Of a stretch of 36,857 nucleotides of DNA, positions 15,583-22,652 are shown piece by piece (the stretch's first letter is position 1; each line of letters begins with the position of its first letter). The translations under genes were made by a program, and so were the position numbers. The stretch comes from an uncultured Oscillospiraceae bacterium (lineage in GTDB: Bacteria > Bacillota > Clostridia > Oscillospirales > Oscillospiraceae). The stretch is from the NCBI GenBank assembly GCA_947632695.1, contig CANRQC010000003.1, positions 1 to 36,857 on the forward strand, written 5' to 3'. The notes under the pieces are model-generated. The model saw only the letters and a program-made list of their open reading frames with translations. It was not told the DNA's origin and ran no database searches.

Positions 15583-16703
15583 TAGAGGACGCAACCGCAC
15601 CGCCTCCAGAGGCAGAACCGCCGAAGCCGTCACTATCTACCATCTCCGCCGCTGACCTCCAGCGCAAGGCCATACCCCCGATTCGTTTCATTGTGGACAA
15701 GCTCTTGACCGTGGGCCTTAGTATTCTGGCCTCTCCGCCGAAATATGGCAAAAGCTGGATGGTACTTGACCTGGGCTTGTCCGTGACCACAGGAGGGCGT
15801 TTCCTGGGTTACCAGACCAACAGAGCCGAGGTTTTATATCTGGCTTTGGAGGACTCCGAGCGGCGGCTAAAGGCCCGTATGTGCAAGCTGCTGGCCGGAA
15901 AACCGGCCCCCGCCGGATTCCACTTTGCTACCACGGCCCACGACGCAGATAACGGCCTGTTTGATGAATTGGAGGGCTTTTTGAAAGACCACCCGGACAC
16001 AGGTTTAATTATCGTTGACACCCTCCAACGTGTACGGGGAATCGCCCACGGTAAAGAAGGGGCTTATGCCGCCGATTATCGGGAAGTTGGAGCATTAAAG
16101 GCGTTTGCAGACAGTCACAATGTGGCCCTTCTACTTGTCCACCATCTACGGAAGATGAAGGACGACAGCGACCCGTTCAACATGATTTCCGGCACCAACG
16201 GTATCATGGGCGCTGCTGACACTACGATGGTTTTGTCAAAAGAGAAACGGGACGACGAAAACGCCACCTTGTCTATTGTGGGCCGGGACGTGGAGAGCGC
16301 CGATGCGGTGTTACACTTTAACCGGGATTCTTGCAAATGGGAAAATCTGGGTGATGCCGATTGGTTTGCAGAGCAACAGGCCCGCCGAGAGTATCAGGAA
16401 AGCCCCACAGTTAAGACCATCAAAAAATTATTGGCACAGTCCACGGATGGGGAATGGGGTGGGACAGCACAACAGCTACTTGACGCCGGTACATATATTG
16501 CCCGCACACGTCTGGCCGCGTCTGCCCGTGACCTGACCAGCCAACTCAAACAGATGGACAAGCTCCTGTTTGAGTACGACAACATCATCCACGAAAGAAA
16601 GAGCAATGGCACCGGCGGCGGGAAACATTTATTCTACTATGGCAACCTTGCCCCGCTTGAGGAAATGGAGCCAGACGAAAACAACCCGTTTCTACCCACC
16701 TAA
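15534..16703 (+). CDS. RepA-type RecA-fold helicase/ATPase
   Basis: 389 aa from a TTG at 15534 with AGGAGG ten bases upstream. The RecA-like core has Walker A in SPPKYGKSW (about residues 73-81), Walker B in GLIIVDTLQRV, and LLLVHHLRK, the AAA_25/RepA group used by plasmids and phage islands as a replicative helicase. A C-terminal helical part (about 285-365) may bind partners. The iteron origin begins six bases after the stop, as in satellite islands where the rep gene adjoins ori. Together with the CHC2 protein it forms the element's own replication module. Confidence 0.85.
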   Translation: MQQDFTQYADEIRRGLIEDATAPPPEAEPPKPSLSTISAADLQRKAIPPIRFIVDKLLTVGLSILASPPKYGKSWMVLDLGLSVTTGGRFLGYQTNRAEVLYLALEDSERRLKARMCKLLAGKPAPAGFHFATTAHDADNGLFDELEGFLKDHPDTGLIIVDTLQRVRGIAHGKEGAYAADYREVGALKAFADSHNVALLLVHHLRKMKDDSDPFNMISGTNGIMGAADTTMVLSKEKRDDENATLSIVGRDVESADAVLHFNRDSCKWENLGDADWFAEQQARREYQESPTVKTIKKLLAQSTDGEWGGTAQQLLDAGTYIARTRLAASARDLTSQLKQMDKLLFEYDNIIHERKSNGTGGGKHLFYYGNLAPLEEMEPDENNPFLPT

Positions 16704-16708
16704 AAACA

Positions 16709-16812
16709 CCGTTGCAACCGTTGCGACCGTTGGAACCGTTGATATATAAGGGCTATTTTGGTAAATCATGTAATTCTTGCAACGATATCAACGAAGCCAA
16801 CGGAACCAACGG
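16709..16812. other. Iteron-type replication origin
   Basis: Four direct 9-bp iterons (CCGTTGCAA, CCGTTGCGA, CCGTTGGAA, CCGTTGATA; 16709-16744), then 32 AT-rich bases (16745-16776), then four 9-bp units in inverse orientation (TTGCAACGA, TATCAACGA, AGCCAACGG, AACCAACGG; 16777-16812). A fifth partial unit GCAACGA follows. Every unit abuts the next without a gap. Inverse iteron sets around an AT-rich core, right after the helicase gene, are the layout known for SaPI origins. Confidence 0.85.
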
Positions 16813-17300
16813 GCAACGATGCCCCCCTAAAAGAAGGCCAAAACAAATGGGCGGCTATCGCCTGGATGTGCAAAAACCAGCTAGGGCGCCGGAATCTGAC
16901 GCCAGAACAGAAAACCTATCTGACCGGGAAACAATACGAAGCTGAACGAAAGACTTCAGGGGGTCAACTTGAAAACAGAAATGCGCAAAAACGAGTTGAC
17001 CAGAGTGGTCAACTCGTTTCGGGAGGAACCACCCGCCAGCGCATGACGCAAGGCGGATTAAAAAACAAAAACAGGGAAGAAGATACTGGCCGATTCACCA
17101 CAAATGACCAGATTGGTCATTTGTGGCAGGACACAACTAGAAAAAAGATTGCAGAGCAATTTGGCGTTGGTGAAGGAACTGTACAGCGTTCGGAATATTA
17201 CTTGCAGGGCCTTGACCAGGCCGAAAGAGGTTGTGGAAGAAAAACATCCGCAACCTCAACACGGAAAAACAATGCAGAAAAGGGCAATTTACCATTCTGA
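16758..17300 (+). CDS. Truncated ParB-like DNA-binding protein
   Basis: 180 aa if the TTG at 16758 is used, but that start lies inside the origin and its first 20 codons translate iterons; the true start may be downstream (for example the ATG at 16866) or non-standard. Residues about 30-60 (KWAAIAWMCKNQLGRRNLTPEQKTYL) match the part that follows the ParB nuclease-like domain in phage and plasmid ParB-like proteins, and about 128-150 (TRKKIAEQFGVGEGTVQRSEYY) is an HTH. The ParB N-terminal domain is missing. Two long palindromes lie within the gene and encode DQSGQL and DQIGHL. It may bind them or the origin. Confidence 0.6.
   Translation: MVNHVILATISTKPTEPTGNDAPLKEGQNKWAAIAWMCKNQLGRRNLTPEQKTYLTGKQYEAERKTSGGQLENRNAQKRVDQSGQLVSGGTTRQRMTQGGLKNKNREEDTGRFTTNDQIGHLWQDTTRKKIAEQFGVGEGTVQRSEYYLQGLDQAERGCGRKTSATSTRKNNAEKGNLPF
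16989..17019. repeat. Palindrome P1 (14-bp arms, GAG centre)
   Basis: Perfect arms AAACGAGTTGACCA / TGGTCAACTCGTTT around GAG, inside the ParB-like gene. Core TGACCA-N3-TGGTCA is shared with P2 and P3. Confidence 0.9.
17098..17126. repeat. Palindrome P2 (13-bp arms, GAT centre)
   Basis: Perfect arms CCACAAATGACCA / TGGTCATTTGTGG around GAT, inside the ParB-like gene, 108 bases after P1. Same TGACCA-N3-TGGTCA core, different outer arms. Confidence 0.9.
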
Positions 17301-17318
17301 CCAAAATGGTCAAAATGG
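17292..17318. repeat. Palindrome P3 (12-bp arms, one mismatch, AAA centre)
   Basis: Arms CCATTCTGACCA / TGGTCAAAATGG around AAA, spanning the stop of the ParB-like gene. Core TGACCA-N3-TGGTCA is again exact. Confidence 0.85.
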
Positions 17319-17341
17319 AATGACAACCCACCAGCGCAACC

Positions 17342-17372
17342 GTCAACCGTGGTTTGTAACAATGCGGTTGAC
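17342..17372. repeat. Inverted repeat GTCAACCG...CGGTTGAC
   Basis: Perfect 8-bp arms with a 15-base spacer, upstream of the small zinc-ribbon gene. It differs in spacing from P1-P3 and may be an operator. Confidence 0.55.
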
Positions 17373-17417
17373 CGATTGGACGGAGATTTACAACAATACC
17401 GAAAGGAGATATTGACA

Positions 17418-17612
17418 ATGTTTTACATCAAAATTGGAAAGAAAAAGCGCAATCTTCGGGAGGACAATATTTATACCCGCTGTCCGATTTGCGGACGTGA
17501 ACACGCCGTAGACCTCCAGGAGATTTTGAAGGGAGGTGACGCCGATTTGTACGGAACATCAGTATATTGCCCGGAGTGTTCCGAGCGGCAAAAGGCAAGC
17601 GACAACCTGTAA
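17418..17612 (+). CDS. Small zinc-ribbon protein
   Basis: 64 aa from the ATG at 17418, with AAAGGAG well placed upstream. Two Cys pairs, CPIC (about residues 22-25) and CPEC (about 53-56), make a zinc ribbon; the N-terminus is Lys-rich. Proteins of this type are common just ahead of terminase genes in phages of Bacillota, but their function is not known. It could bind DNA or RNA or act as a small adaptor. It is in line with the terminase genes and ends 34 bases before the next start. Confidence 0.7.
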   Translation: MFYIKIGKKKRNLREDNIYTRCPICGREHAVDLQEILKGGDADLYGTSVYCPECSERQKASDNL

Positions 17613-17646
17613 ATTTACAGAAAAGCACAGAGAAAGGGGGGATAAG

Positions 17647-18009
17647 ATGAAAGTATCAGATGAAGCCATCATTGCGGCGGTACTCTCCAACAGCACAAAC
17701 CGGGATGCGGCGAGAGCTTGCGGATTGTCAGAAAAGCAATTTTACACCCGATTGTCACAGCCGGAATTAAAGGCAAAACTTGCGACGGCCCGTACACAGC
17801 TATTAGAGGGCGCGGCAAGCGTCATACAAGCCCGTGTGGGCGAGGCCGTGGAAACTATGGCAAATATCATGCACGACAAAGAAGCGCCGCCACAGACGCG
17901 ATTAAACGCCGCTGACGGGATTATCCGTAACGCCTTGAAGATGAATGAAACGGTTGATATTCAAGGCCAGATTGCGGAACTTAATAGGGCGGTATTCCAG
18001 AATGAATAG
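17647..18009 (+). CDS. terS: Probable terminase small subunit
   Basis: 120 aa, ATG at 17647 behind AAAGGGGGG. The N-terminal part (about 5-40: IIAAVLSNSTNRDAARACGLSEKQFYTRLS) is an HTH of the kind found in small terminases of Bacillota phages, where it recognises the packaging site. The C-terminal helices (about 45-115) would serve oligomerisation and contact with the large subunit. It overlaps the large subunit start by 8 bases, which supports the assignment strongly. In satellites the small subunit directs helper packaging to the satellite genome. The family fit is by shape and context. Confidence 0.75.
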   Translation: MKVSDEAIIAAVLSNSTNRDAARACGLSEKQFYTRLSQPELKAKLATARTQLLEGAASVIQARVGEAVETMANIMHDKEAPPQTRLNAADGIIRNALKMNETVDIQGQIAELNRAVFQNE

Positions 18010-19363
18010 TAGTATTGAGAGACAGCTTGCGGCATTGAAACGGGAGATAAAGGCCAGACAGGGCGGCAAAGACGTGTTAGCCAAGCTGGACGTTACCCAG
18101 CATATAGCGCCGGTCTATCTGCCCTTACACGCCGATATAGAGGCCAACAGACACACCGTGTATAACCTCCCCGGCGGGCGTGGCTCTTGTAAATCCTCTT
18201 TCGTTTCCCTTGAAATCGTCAACGGCATTATGGCAGACCCCACCGGCCACAGCAACGCCATTGTGTTCCGGCTTTACGGTAACACCTTGCGGGAAAGCGT
18301 ATTCTCTCAGATCGCCTGGGCCATTGATACCCTGGGCGTGGGCCACCTCTGGAAAAGCCGTATTGCCCCCATGCAATGGGTATATACCCCGACCGGGGCG
18401 CAAATTGTTTTCCGTGGTCTGGACGATGCTAGCAAATTAAAGTCAATCAAGCCCACACGGGGGACTTTCCGCTTCATATGGCTGGAGGAATTTTCAGAGC
18501 TGCCAGGGCCGAACACCCTTAGAAACGTGATGCAATCGGTACAACGCGGCGGCGACACCTTCACCGTGTTTAGATCGTTCAACCCGCCCATTTCAAAGAA
18601 CAACTGGGCCAACGTCTACATACAAGAGCCGGACGAGCGGGCCACAACACTATTGACCGATTACACCATGATCCCCCCGGAATGGCTGGGCGATGCCTTT
18701 TTGTACGAGGCGGAGCGGTTAAAGGCCATCAACCCCACGGCATACCAGCATGAATACATGGGCATACCCACCGGCACCGGCGGCGAAGTCTTCCCCGCTC
18801 TGGAAATCCGGGAAATCACGGACGCAGAAATAACACAGATTGAGTACATTTACCAGGGCCTTGATTTTGGCTTTGCGCAAGACCCAGCCTGTTTTCTCCG
18901 TGTGGGCTATGACCGGCGGCGGGAGGTTATCTATCTGATTGATGAAATCTATCGGAAGGGCATGAGCAACCGCCAGATTGCCGACGCCATCAAAGGGAAG
19001 GGATATGACCGGGCAGAAATGGCTTGGACGGGGCGAGGTTATGAACGTGAACTTGTCCCTGTGATATGCGACAGTGCCGAACCGAAAAGTGTTTCAGACC
19101 TGCGAGACCTGGGCTTGCTTGCCTGGAGCTGTCACAAAGAACCGAACTGCGTTCAATATCGTGTGAAGTGGCTACAACATCGTACAATCGTAATAGACCC
19201 GAAACGGACACCCAACGCATACCGGGAGCTTGTAAATTATTCCTATGAGGCGGACAAAGACGGGAATTTTTCAAGCCTCTTGCCTGACCGTGATAACCAT
19301 TCGATAGATGCCCTTGCTTATGCTTTAGATCGGGTTATCTACCGGCGGGAAAATCCAGCATAG
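18002..19363 (+). CDS. terL: Terminase large subunit
   Basis: 453 aa from the ATG at 18002. The N-terminal ATPase has Walker A GGRGSCKSS (about residues 57-65, with Cys where Gly is usual) and Walker B in FRFIWLEEFSEL. The C-terminal RNase H-like nuclease is complete, with acidic residues in LDFGFAQDPA, VICDSAEPKS and DNHSIDALAYALD. It belongs to the Terminase_3/PBSX group, full length. It would cut concatemeric DNA and pump it into a procapsid. No portal or capsid gene follows, which is unusual; the enzyme must use a helper's procapsid or be a relic. It shows no frameshift, so recent selection is likely. Confidence 0.93.
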   Translation: MNSSIERQLAALKREIKARQGGKDVLAKLDVTQHIAPVYLPLHADIEANRHTVYNLPGGRGSCKSSFVSLEIVNGIMADPTGHSNAIVFRLYGNTLRESVFSQIAWAIDTLGVGHLWKSRIAPMQWVYTPTGAQIVFRGLDDASKLKSIKPTRGTFRFIWLEEFSELPGPNTLRNVMQSVQRGGDTFTVFRSFNPPISKNNWANVYIQEPDERATTLLTDYTMIPPEWLGDAFLYEAERLKAINPTAYQHEYMGIPTGTGGEVFPALEIREITDAEITQIEYIYQGLDFGFAQDPACFLRVGYDRRREVIYLIDEIYRKGMSNRQIADAIKGKGYDRAEMAWTGRGYERELVPVICDSAEPKSVSDLRDLGLLAWSCHKEPNCVQYRVKWLQHRTIVIDPKRTPNAYRELVNYSYEADKDGNFSSLLPDRDNHSIDALAYALDRVIYRRENPA

Positions 19364-19379
19364 AAAGGAGGGAGCCGAC

Positions 19380-19667
19380 ACGGGAAGTTTAGAAATTATA
19401 TGCCATAATTGCGGAGCCGTCACCGAGATAACCCCGGACATTATCATGGAGACCGACAAGCTCCAACCGGGGGTAATTCCGTACAGATGCCCCCATTGTC
19501 TCGCAAGAATGAATAAGCGAACATGGGACAAGTTGGTATTTGCCTTTTGGACTTTTGAAGAAGTCAACAAAGAATTGCGGGAATGGCATACCGGCTATGA
19601 CAATCACCCGCTGATGCAAGCGCAGATTAAGACCCACTATGTACCAAAAAACAAAATATTATTTTAA
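19380..19667 (+). CDS. Zinc-ribbon protein with an uncertain, perhaps ACG, start
   Basis: The frame encodes CHNC (codons from 19401) and CPHC, a zinc ribbon, then a helical tail ending HYVPKNKILF. A strong AAAGGAGGG at about 19365-19374 follows the terL stop, but the codon at the right distance is ACG (19380); no ATG, GTG or TTG is in frame before the CHNC pair. The ATG at 19446 would drop the first Cys pair and has no ribosome site. Either a non-standard start is used or a start codon was lost by mutation. About 95 aa from 19380. The function is unknown; position suggests a packaging-linked role. Confidence 0.55.
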   Translation, partial: TGSLEIICHNCGAVTEITPDIIMETDKLQPGVIPYRCPHCLARMNKRTWDKLVFAFWTFEEVNKELREWHTGYDNHPLMQAQIKTHYVPKNKILF

Positions 19668-19683
19668 AAAGGAGAATTACGAC

Positions 19684-20313
19684 ATGAACAAAAACCATTT
19701 TGACAACCTGGCAAAGGCCAGCACCGACTTTATTAAATCCGTAGATAGCATTATTCCCGACGTGCAGAAGAACGCGGCAGAGGATAAGAATTGGGCCGAA
19801 TTTGTCCAGAAAGACCGGCGAGAGGCCCGCGCCGCTTATGTTGCGGCCACCATCAACGAGGGCGCGGCCACGGCCAAGCGAAAGGCAGATGCAGAGCTTG
19901 ACGCCATGAGAGCCGCCTTTAAGAAGTACATGACCACCACCAGCGACCCCGGAGCCTTGCAGAGCCTCCAGGCGCTTATTGGCGCGGGCGTGAAGCTGTC
20001 CAGGGCGGAGGTGGAGGCATACGCCGCCAGCAACGATTATGCCACCTTGCGCCTTTTGGAGCCGCACAGCCAGGGCAGAGTAAAGGCCCCCGACCTGACC
20101 CGCTTTGAAACCGATATGAAAGAGATTGCCTTTTATTTTGGGGGCTTGTCCAGCTATTCCGGCCCCGCTTGCGAACTGGCCGACTACACCACGGCCCACT
20201 ATTTTGGGCTACCCTCCAAAACGGCGGGAACCATCGTAAAGGGCAAGGCCGACCACTTCCAGGCAATGCTTGACGAAATCGCCGCCCGCTGGAGCATGGT
20301 AAAGGAGGGGTAA
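19684..20313 (+). CDS. Unknown helical protein of the element
   Basis: 209 aa from the ATG at 19684, with AAAAAGGAG upstream; a frame reaching back to 19639 has no such site. The sequence is rich in A, K, D and E with long predicted helices (about 50-120), no Cys, no membrane span and no signal peptide. No family is recognised. It stands where phages keep capsid, scaffold or portal genes, directly after terminase, yet has none of their motifs. A role in redirecting a helper's procapsid or in interfering with it is possible by position only. Confidence 0.65.
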   Translation: MNKNHFDNLAKASTDFIKSVDSIIPDVQKNAAEDKNWAEFVQKDRREARAAYVAATINEGAATAKRKADAELDAMRAAFKKYMTTTSDPGALQSLQALIGAGVKLSRAEVEAYAASNDYATLRLLEPHSQGRVKAPDLTRFETDMKEIAFYFGGLSSYSGPACELADYTTAHYFGLPSKTAGTIVKGKADHFQAMLDEIAARWSMVKEG

Positions 20314-20316
20314 AGC

Positions 20317-20655
20317 ATGACAGACCGGCAGGAGAGCCGTGCAAAGGGGGAGGCCACCCGCAAGGAAAATGCAAAGGCCAAAGCCGCCCGCTATGAGCAA
20401 GAGCGCCAGGACAAGGCCCTTGTGGCCCAGGCCATGCGGGGCATTCTGGGCGACGATGGAGCCACCGCCCGCGAAAAGATTTTTGCGGCCCTGACCCTGG
20501 ACAATATCGAAATTGGCGATTTAGTCCCCTGGAGGGCCGCGAGGCTTTACGACAGCGACACCGACACCGCCGCATTTGCGAGGGCCGTGAGCGCCATTAC
20601 AGAGGTAAAGGGACAGGCAGAAACAGAAAATCAAGTCTTCAAAATGAAGACTTAA
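20317..20655 (+). CDS. Unknown charged protein of the element
   Basis: 112 aa, ATG at 20317 three bases after the previous stop, with AAAGGAGGGG upstream. The first 45 residues are a strongly charged helix (K, R, E, A); the rest is acidic and helical. No family is recognised. The last codons and stop lie within palindrome P4 (20633-20653). It is the final gene of the rightward operon and is followed by a 0.2 kb palindrome-rich stretch and a terminator. It may act together with the preceding 209-aa protein. Confidence 0.6.
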   Translation: MTDRQESRAKGEATRKENAKAKAARYEQERQDKALVAQAMRGILGDDGATAREKIFAALTLDNIEIGDLVPWRAARLYDSDTDTAAFARAVSAITEVKGQAETENQVFKMKT

Positions 20656-20839
20656 AGGGCCCATTTTGAGCCTTTTCACTTTTGGTGTTAGTGGGTCCAT
20701 TTTGGACCCACTAACCGACATTGGTAAATGACCAAAGCGGTCAACGCTAACGCTGTAGTTGGTAGAGCCCAAAATGAGCCCCACCAAAGCGCGTTAGATA
20801 GAGAGAGCCGGGGGTGGTAGGTCCGAAACGGACCTACCA
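20633..20839. repeat. Right palindrome cluster (P4-P8), otherwise gene-free
   Basis: Perfect: P4 at 20633-20653 (9-bp arms AAGTCTTCA, centre AAA); P6 at 20687-20715 (13-bp arms GTTAGTGGGTCCA, centre TTT); P8 at 20815-20839 (11-bp arms TGGTAGGTCCG, centre AAA). Imperfect: P5 at 20655-20677 (8 of 10 pairs, centre TTT) and P7 at 20759-20787 (10 of 13 pairs, centre AAA). A weaker TGACC-AAAGC-GGTCA is at 20729-20743. No gene is seen in 20656-20861. Confidence 0.85.
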
Positions 20840-20861
20840 AAACAACGAAAGATTCACAGGA

Positions 20862-20888
20862 CCGGGGAACCCTCCCCGGCCCATTTTT
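20862..20888 (+). terminator. Terminator of the element's rightward operon
   Basis: Stem CCGGGGA / TCCCCGG (20862-20868 with 20873-20879), ACCC loop, followed by CCCATTTTT. Confidence 0.75.
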
Positions 20889-20896
20889 AGGTCCAG

Positions 20897-20919
20897 CTCA
20901 ATCCTTTGCTCAATCCTTT
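20897..20919. repeat. Right integrase arm-site repeats (CTCAATCCTTT x2)
   Basis: Copies at 20897-20907 and 20909-20919, the same sequence and 12-base period as at 12336-12358, about 100 bases inside attR. Confidence 0.75.
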
Positions 20920-20981
20920 TGAGAAAACCGCATTTTTGACAAAAATCCGTTTTCCATCAAAAAGTTATAAAAACTATAAGA

Positions 20982-21016
20982 AAAACCACCCAAAACCTTT
21001 AGTTTTGAGTGGTTTT
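20982..21016 (-). terminator. tRNA-Thr terminator supplied by the element
   Basis: Long stem with one mismatch: AAAACCAC and CAAAAC pair with GTTTTG and GTGGTTTT; loop CTTTA. On the - strand it follows the tRNA CCA after three bases and leads into TTTTTCTTAT. Confidence 0.75.
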
Positions 21017-21018
21017 CA

Positions 21019-21095
<77 letters not shown>

Positions 21096-21115
21096 ATTTT
21101 TCAGACAGCTTCGCT

Positions 21116-21144
21116 ATTATAGCGCAGGATCTGAAAAATGTCAA
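21116..21144 (-). promoter_or_regulatory. Promoter of tRNA-Thr
   Basis: On the - strand, consensus TTGACA (21139-21144), 17-base spacer and TATAAT (21116-21121), 20 bases upstream of the tRNA 5' end. Confidence 0.88.
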
Positions 21145-21207
21145 GAGTTTTTCCGTGCTTCCTGGGGAATTTTTTGTATGGACTTGTCGTGGATTTTTTC
21201 TTGAACC

Positions 21208-22626
21208 TTATTTCAGCGCGGGGATGGTAACCGTCCCCTCCCATTCCCCGTCCCAGAGGACGGTGAAGACGTACACCGGCTGGAAAAAGCCCTTGGAATC
21301 GGCTTGGTAGGTAAGGGTATAGTCCAGAATCTGGGCCGTCTTGGCGGCAAAGTCGTCATACACGAAAAATTGGCCCTTTCGCAGCCGCTCATAGGCTTCC
21401 TTGGGGGAGCGGATCGGAACGGCTTTCTCTACTTCCTCCGCCTGGGGGACTCGGTATTCTACATCCTTAATCTTGCCCTCGGCCAGATAGGAGACCCGGA
21501 TGGTCCCGCCAAGAGGATATTCCTCCGTCGCTGGGAGGGTGAAGGTGTGCCACTGTTTCCCATCATAAGAGAAGTCCGCCTCCGCCGGGATCTGGATCTG
21601 GATCTCGGAGAGCAGCTCCGTCAGGGTTTGACGGTCCGCCTGCCGGTAATCCATGCCCTGCCAGGCGTCGTAATTGCTAAGGGTGAAGCTGCCGTCGGCA
21701 TAGGAAACGATCATCTGCCAGCCGGGGGCGCCATAAGTGGTGTAAATCACTTGGTGGTCATAGTACATTCTCTCCATCGGAAATTCCGGGTCCTTTTTTG
21801 GGTCCACCACGTCGATCCACTGCTGGAGCAGGGCGTCGCAGTCCGCCTGGGAGAACCGTTTGCCCCTGCAAATGGAGGCCTCCCCGGCCTGATCGGGCAG
21901 GTCGCAGGAGACGGTCCAGGCCACGTCCCGGACGTCCACGGTGTAGGACGGGGCGATGGCCAGGTTGCCGTAGGGCTGGAGGAAGTACAGCCCCACAAAG
22001 CCCAGAACCACGGCCAGGAAGCTCCCCAGCACCGCGCCGGCAGGAAGATACGCCTTCTTCGGCGCTTTTTCCAGGAGCAGCAGGACCATCGTCACCGCCG
22101 CCCAGCCCAGGACGGCTCCCAGGGTGTTGCACATGAGATCGTCCACATCGAAGGTTCCCGCGCCCAGCAGAAATTGGGCGGACTCAATAAGCAGGCTCAG
22201 GCCCAGGGCCGCCAGCAGGGAAACATACCATTTCCGCAGCCGCCGCCCGGTCAGGGGCAGCAGCACCCCCAGGGGGATGAACACCGCCGTGTTCAAAATG
22301 GGGTTGAGCCAGCTTTGCAGGGTGAAGCCGTTCCATGCCTCCCGGAGGGCTCGGAAAAGGTGGAGACTCACAGCTCCCTGCCGCTGCCCAAAATTCAGAT
22401 ACCCAAAGCTGAGATCCCGAAGTACGGTGACATACGCCAACCCCGCCAGGTAGCACAGCAGCCCCCAGAGGAAAAAGCAGCGCAAGACGGACACCTTTTT
22501 CTTGCCCACGAATTTTATCAGAGCGGCCCCAAGAATGACGGCCAGCAGAAGCCCGCCCCATATTGGGAGCAGGACGCTCACTGCGGATAACAGCAGGCTC
22601 AGAAGATACCTTATAAAATTAGCCAT
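21208..22626 (-). CDS. VanZ-domain membrane protein with a long extracytoplasmic C-terminus
   Basis: 472 aa. The first half is a VanZ-like domain with membrane spans at about residues 5-40, 48-66, 105-130, 132-155 and 160-185, and the family motifs NTAVFIPLGVLLPL, IESAQFLLG and DVDDLMCNTLGAVLG. After a last span at about 195-215 comes a soluble region of 250 residues, probably outside the cell. VanZ itself gives low-level teicoplanin resistance; most homologues have no known role. Plain VanZ proteins are about 160-200 aa, so the added domain is notable. A likely promoter is at 22653-22681. Confidence 0.85.
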   Translation of the reverse strand: MANFIRYLLSLLLSAVSVLLPIWGGLLLAVILGAALIKFVGKKKVSVLRCFFLWGLLCYLAGLAYVTVLRDLSFGYLNFGQRQGAVSLHLFRALREAWNGFTLQSWLNPILNTAVFIPLGVLLPLTGRRLRKWYVSLLAALGLSLLIESAQFLLGAGTFDVDDLMCNTLGAVLGWAAVTMVLLLLEKAPKKAYLPAGAVLGSFLAVVLGFVGLYFLQPYGNLAIAPSYTVDVRDVAWTVSCDLPDQAGEASICRGKRFSQADCDALLQQWIDVVDPKKDPEFPMERMYYDHQVIYTTYGAPGWQMIVSYADGSFTLSNYDAWQGMDYRQADRQTLTELLSEIQIQIPAEADFSYDGKQWHTFTLPATEEYPLGGTIRVSYLAEGKIKDVEYRVPQAEEVEKAVPIRSPKEAYERLRKGQFFVYDDFAAKTAQILDYTLTYQADSKGFFQPVYVFTVLWDGEWEGTVTIPALK

Positions 22627-22652
22627 AGACCTTTCCCGTCCTTTCCGCCCTC

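Noticed and set aside
16712-16945. 77-codon open frame over the origin
   Set aside because: It translates iterons and overlaps the ParB-like frame; no domain.
16709-20839. CRISPR array or toxin-antitoxin repeats
   Set aside because: The 9-mers are gapless without spacers, and the palindromes differ from each other; no Cas-like gene is present.
21304-22590. Long + strand open frame opposite the VanZ-domain gene
   Set aside because: The - strand frame has clear membrane spans and VanZ motifs; the + strand product is low-complexity.
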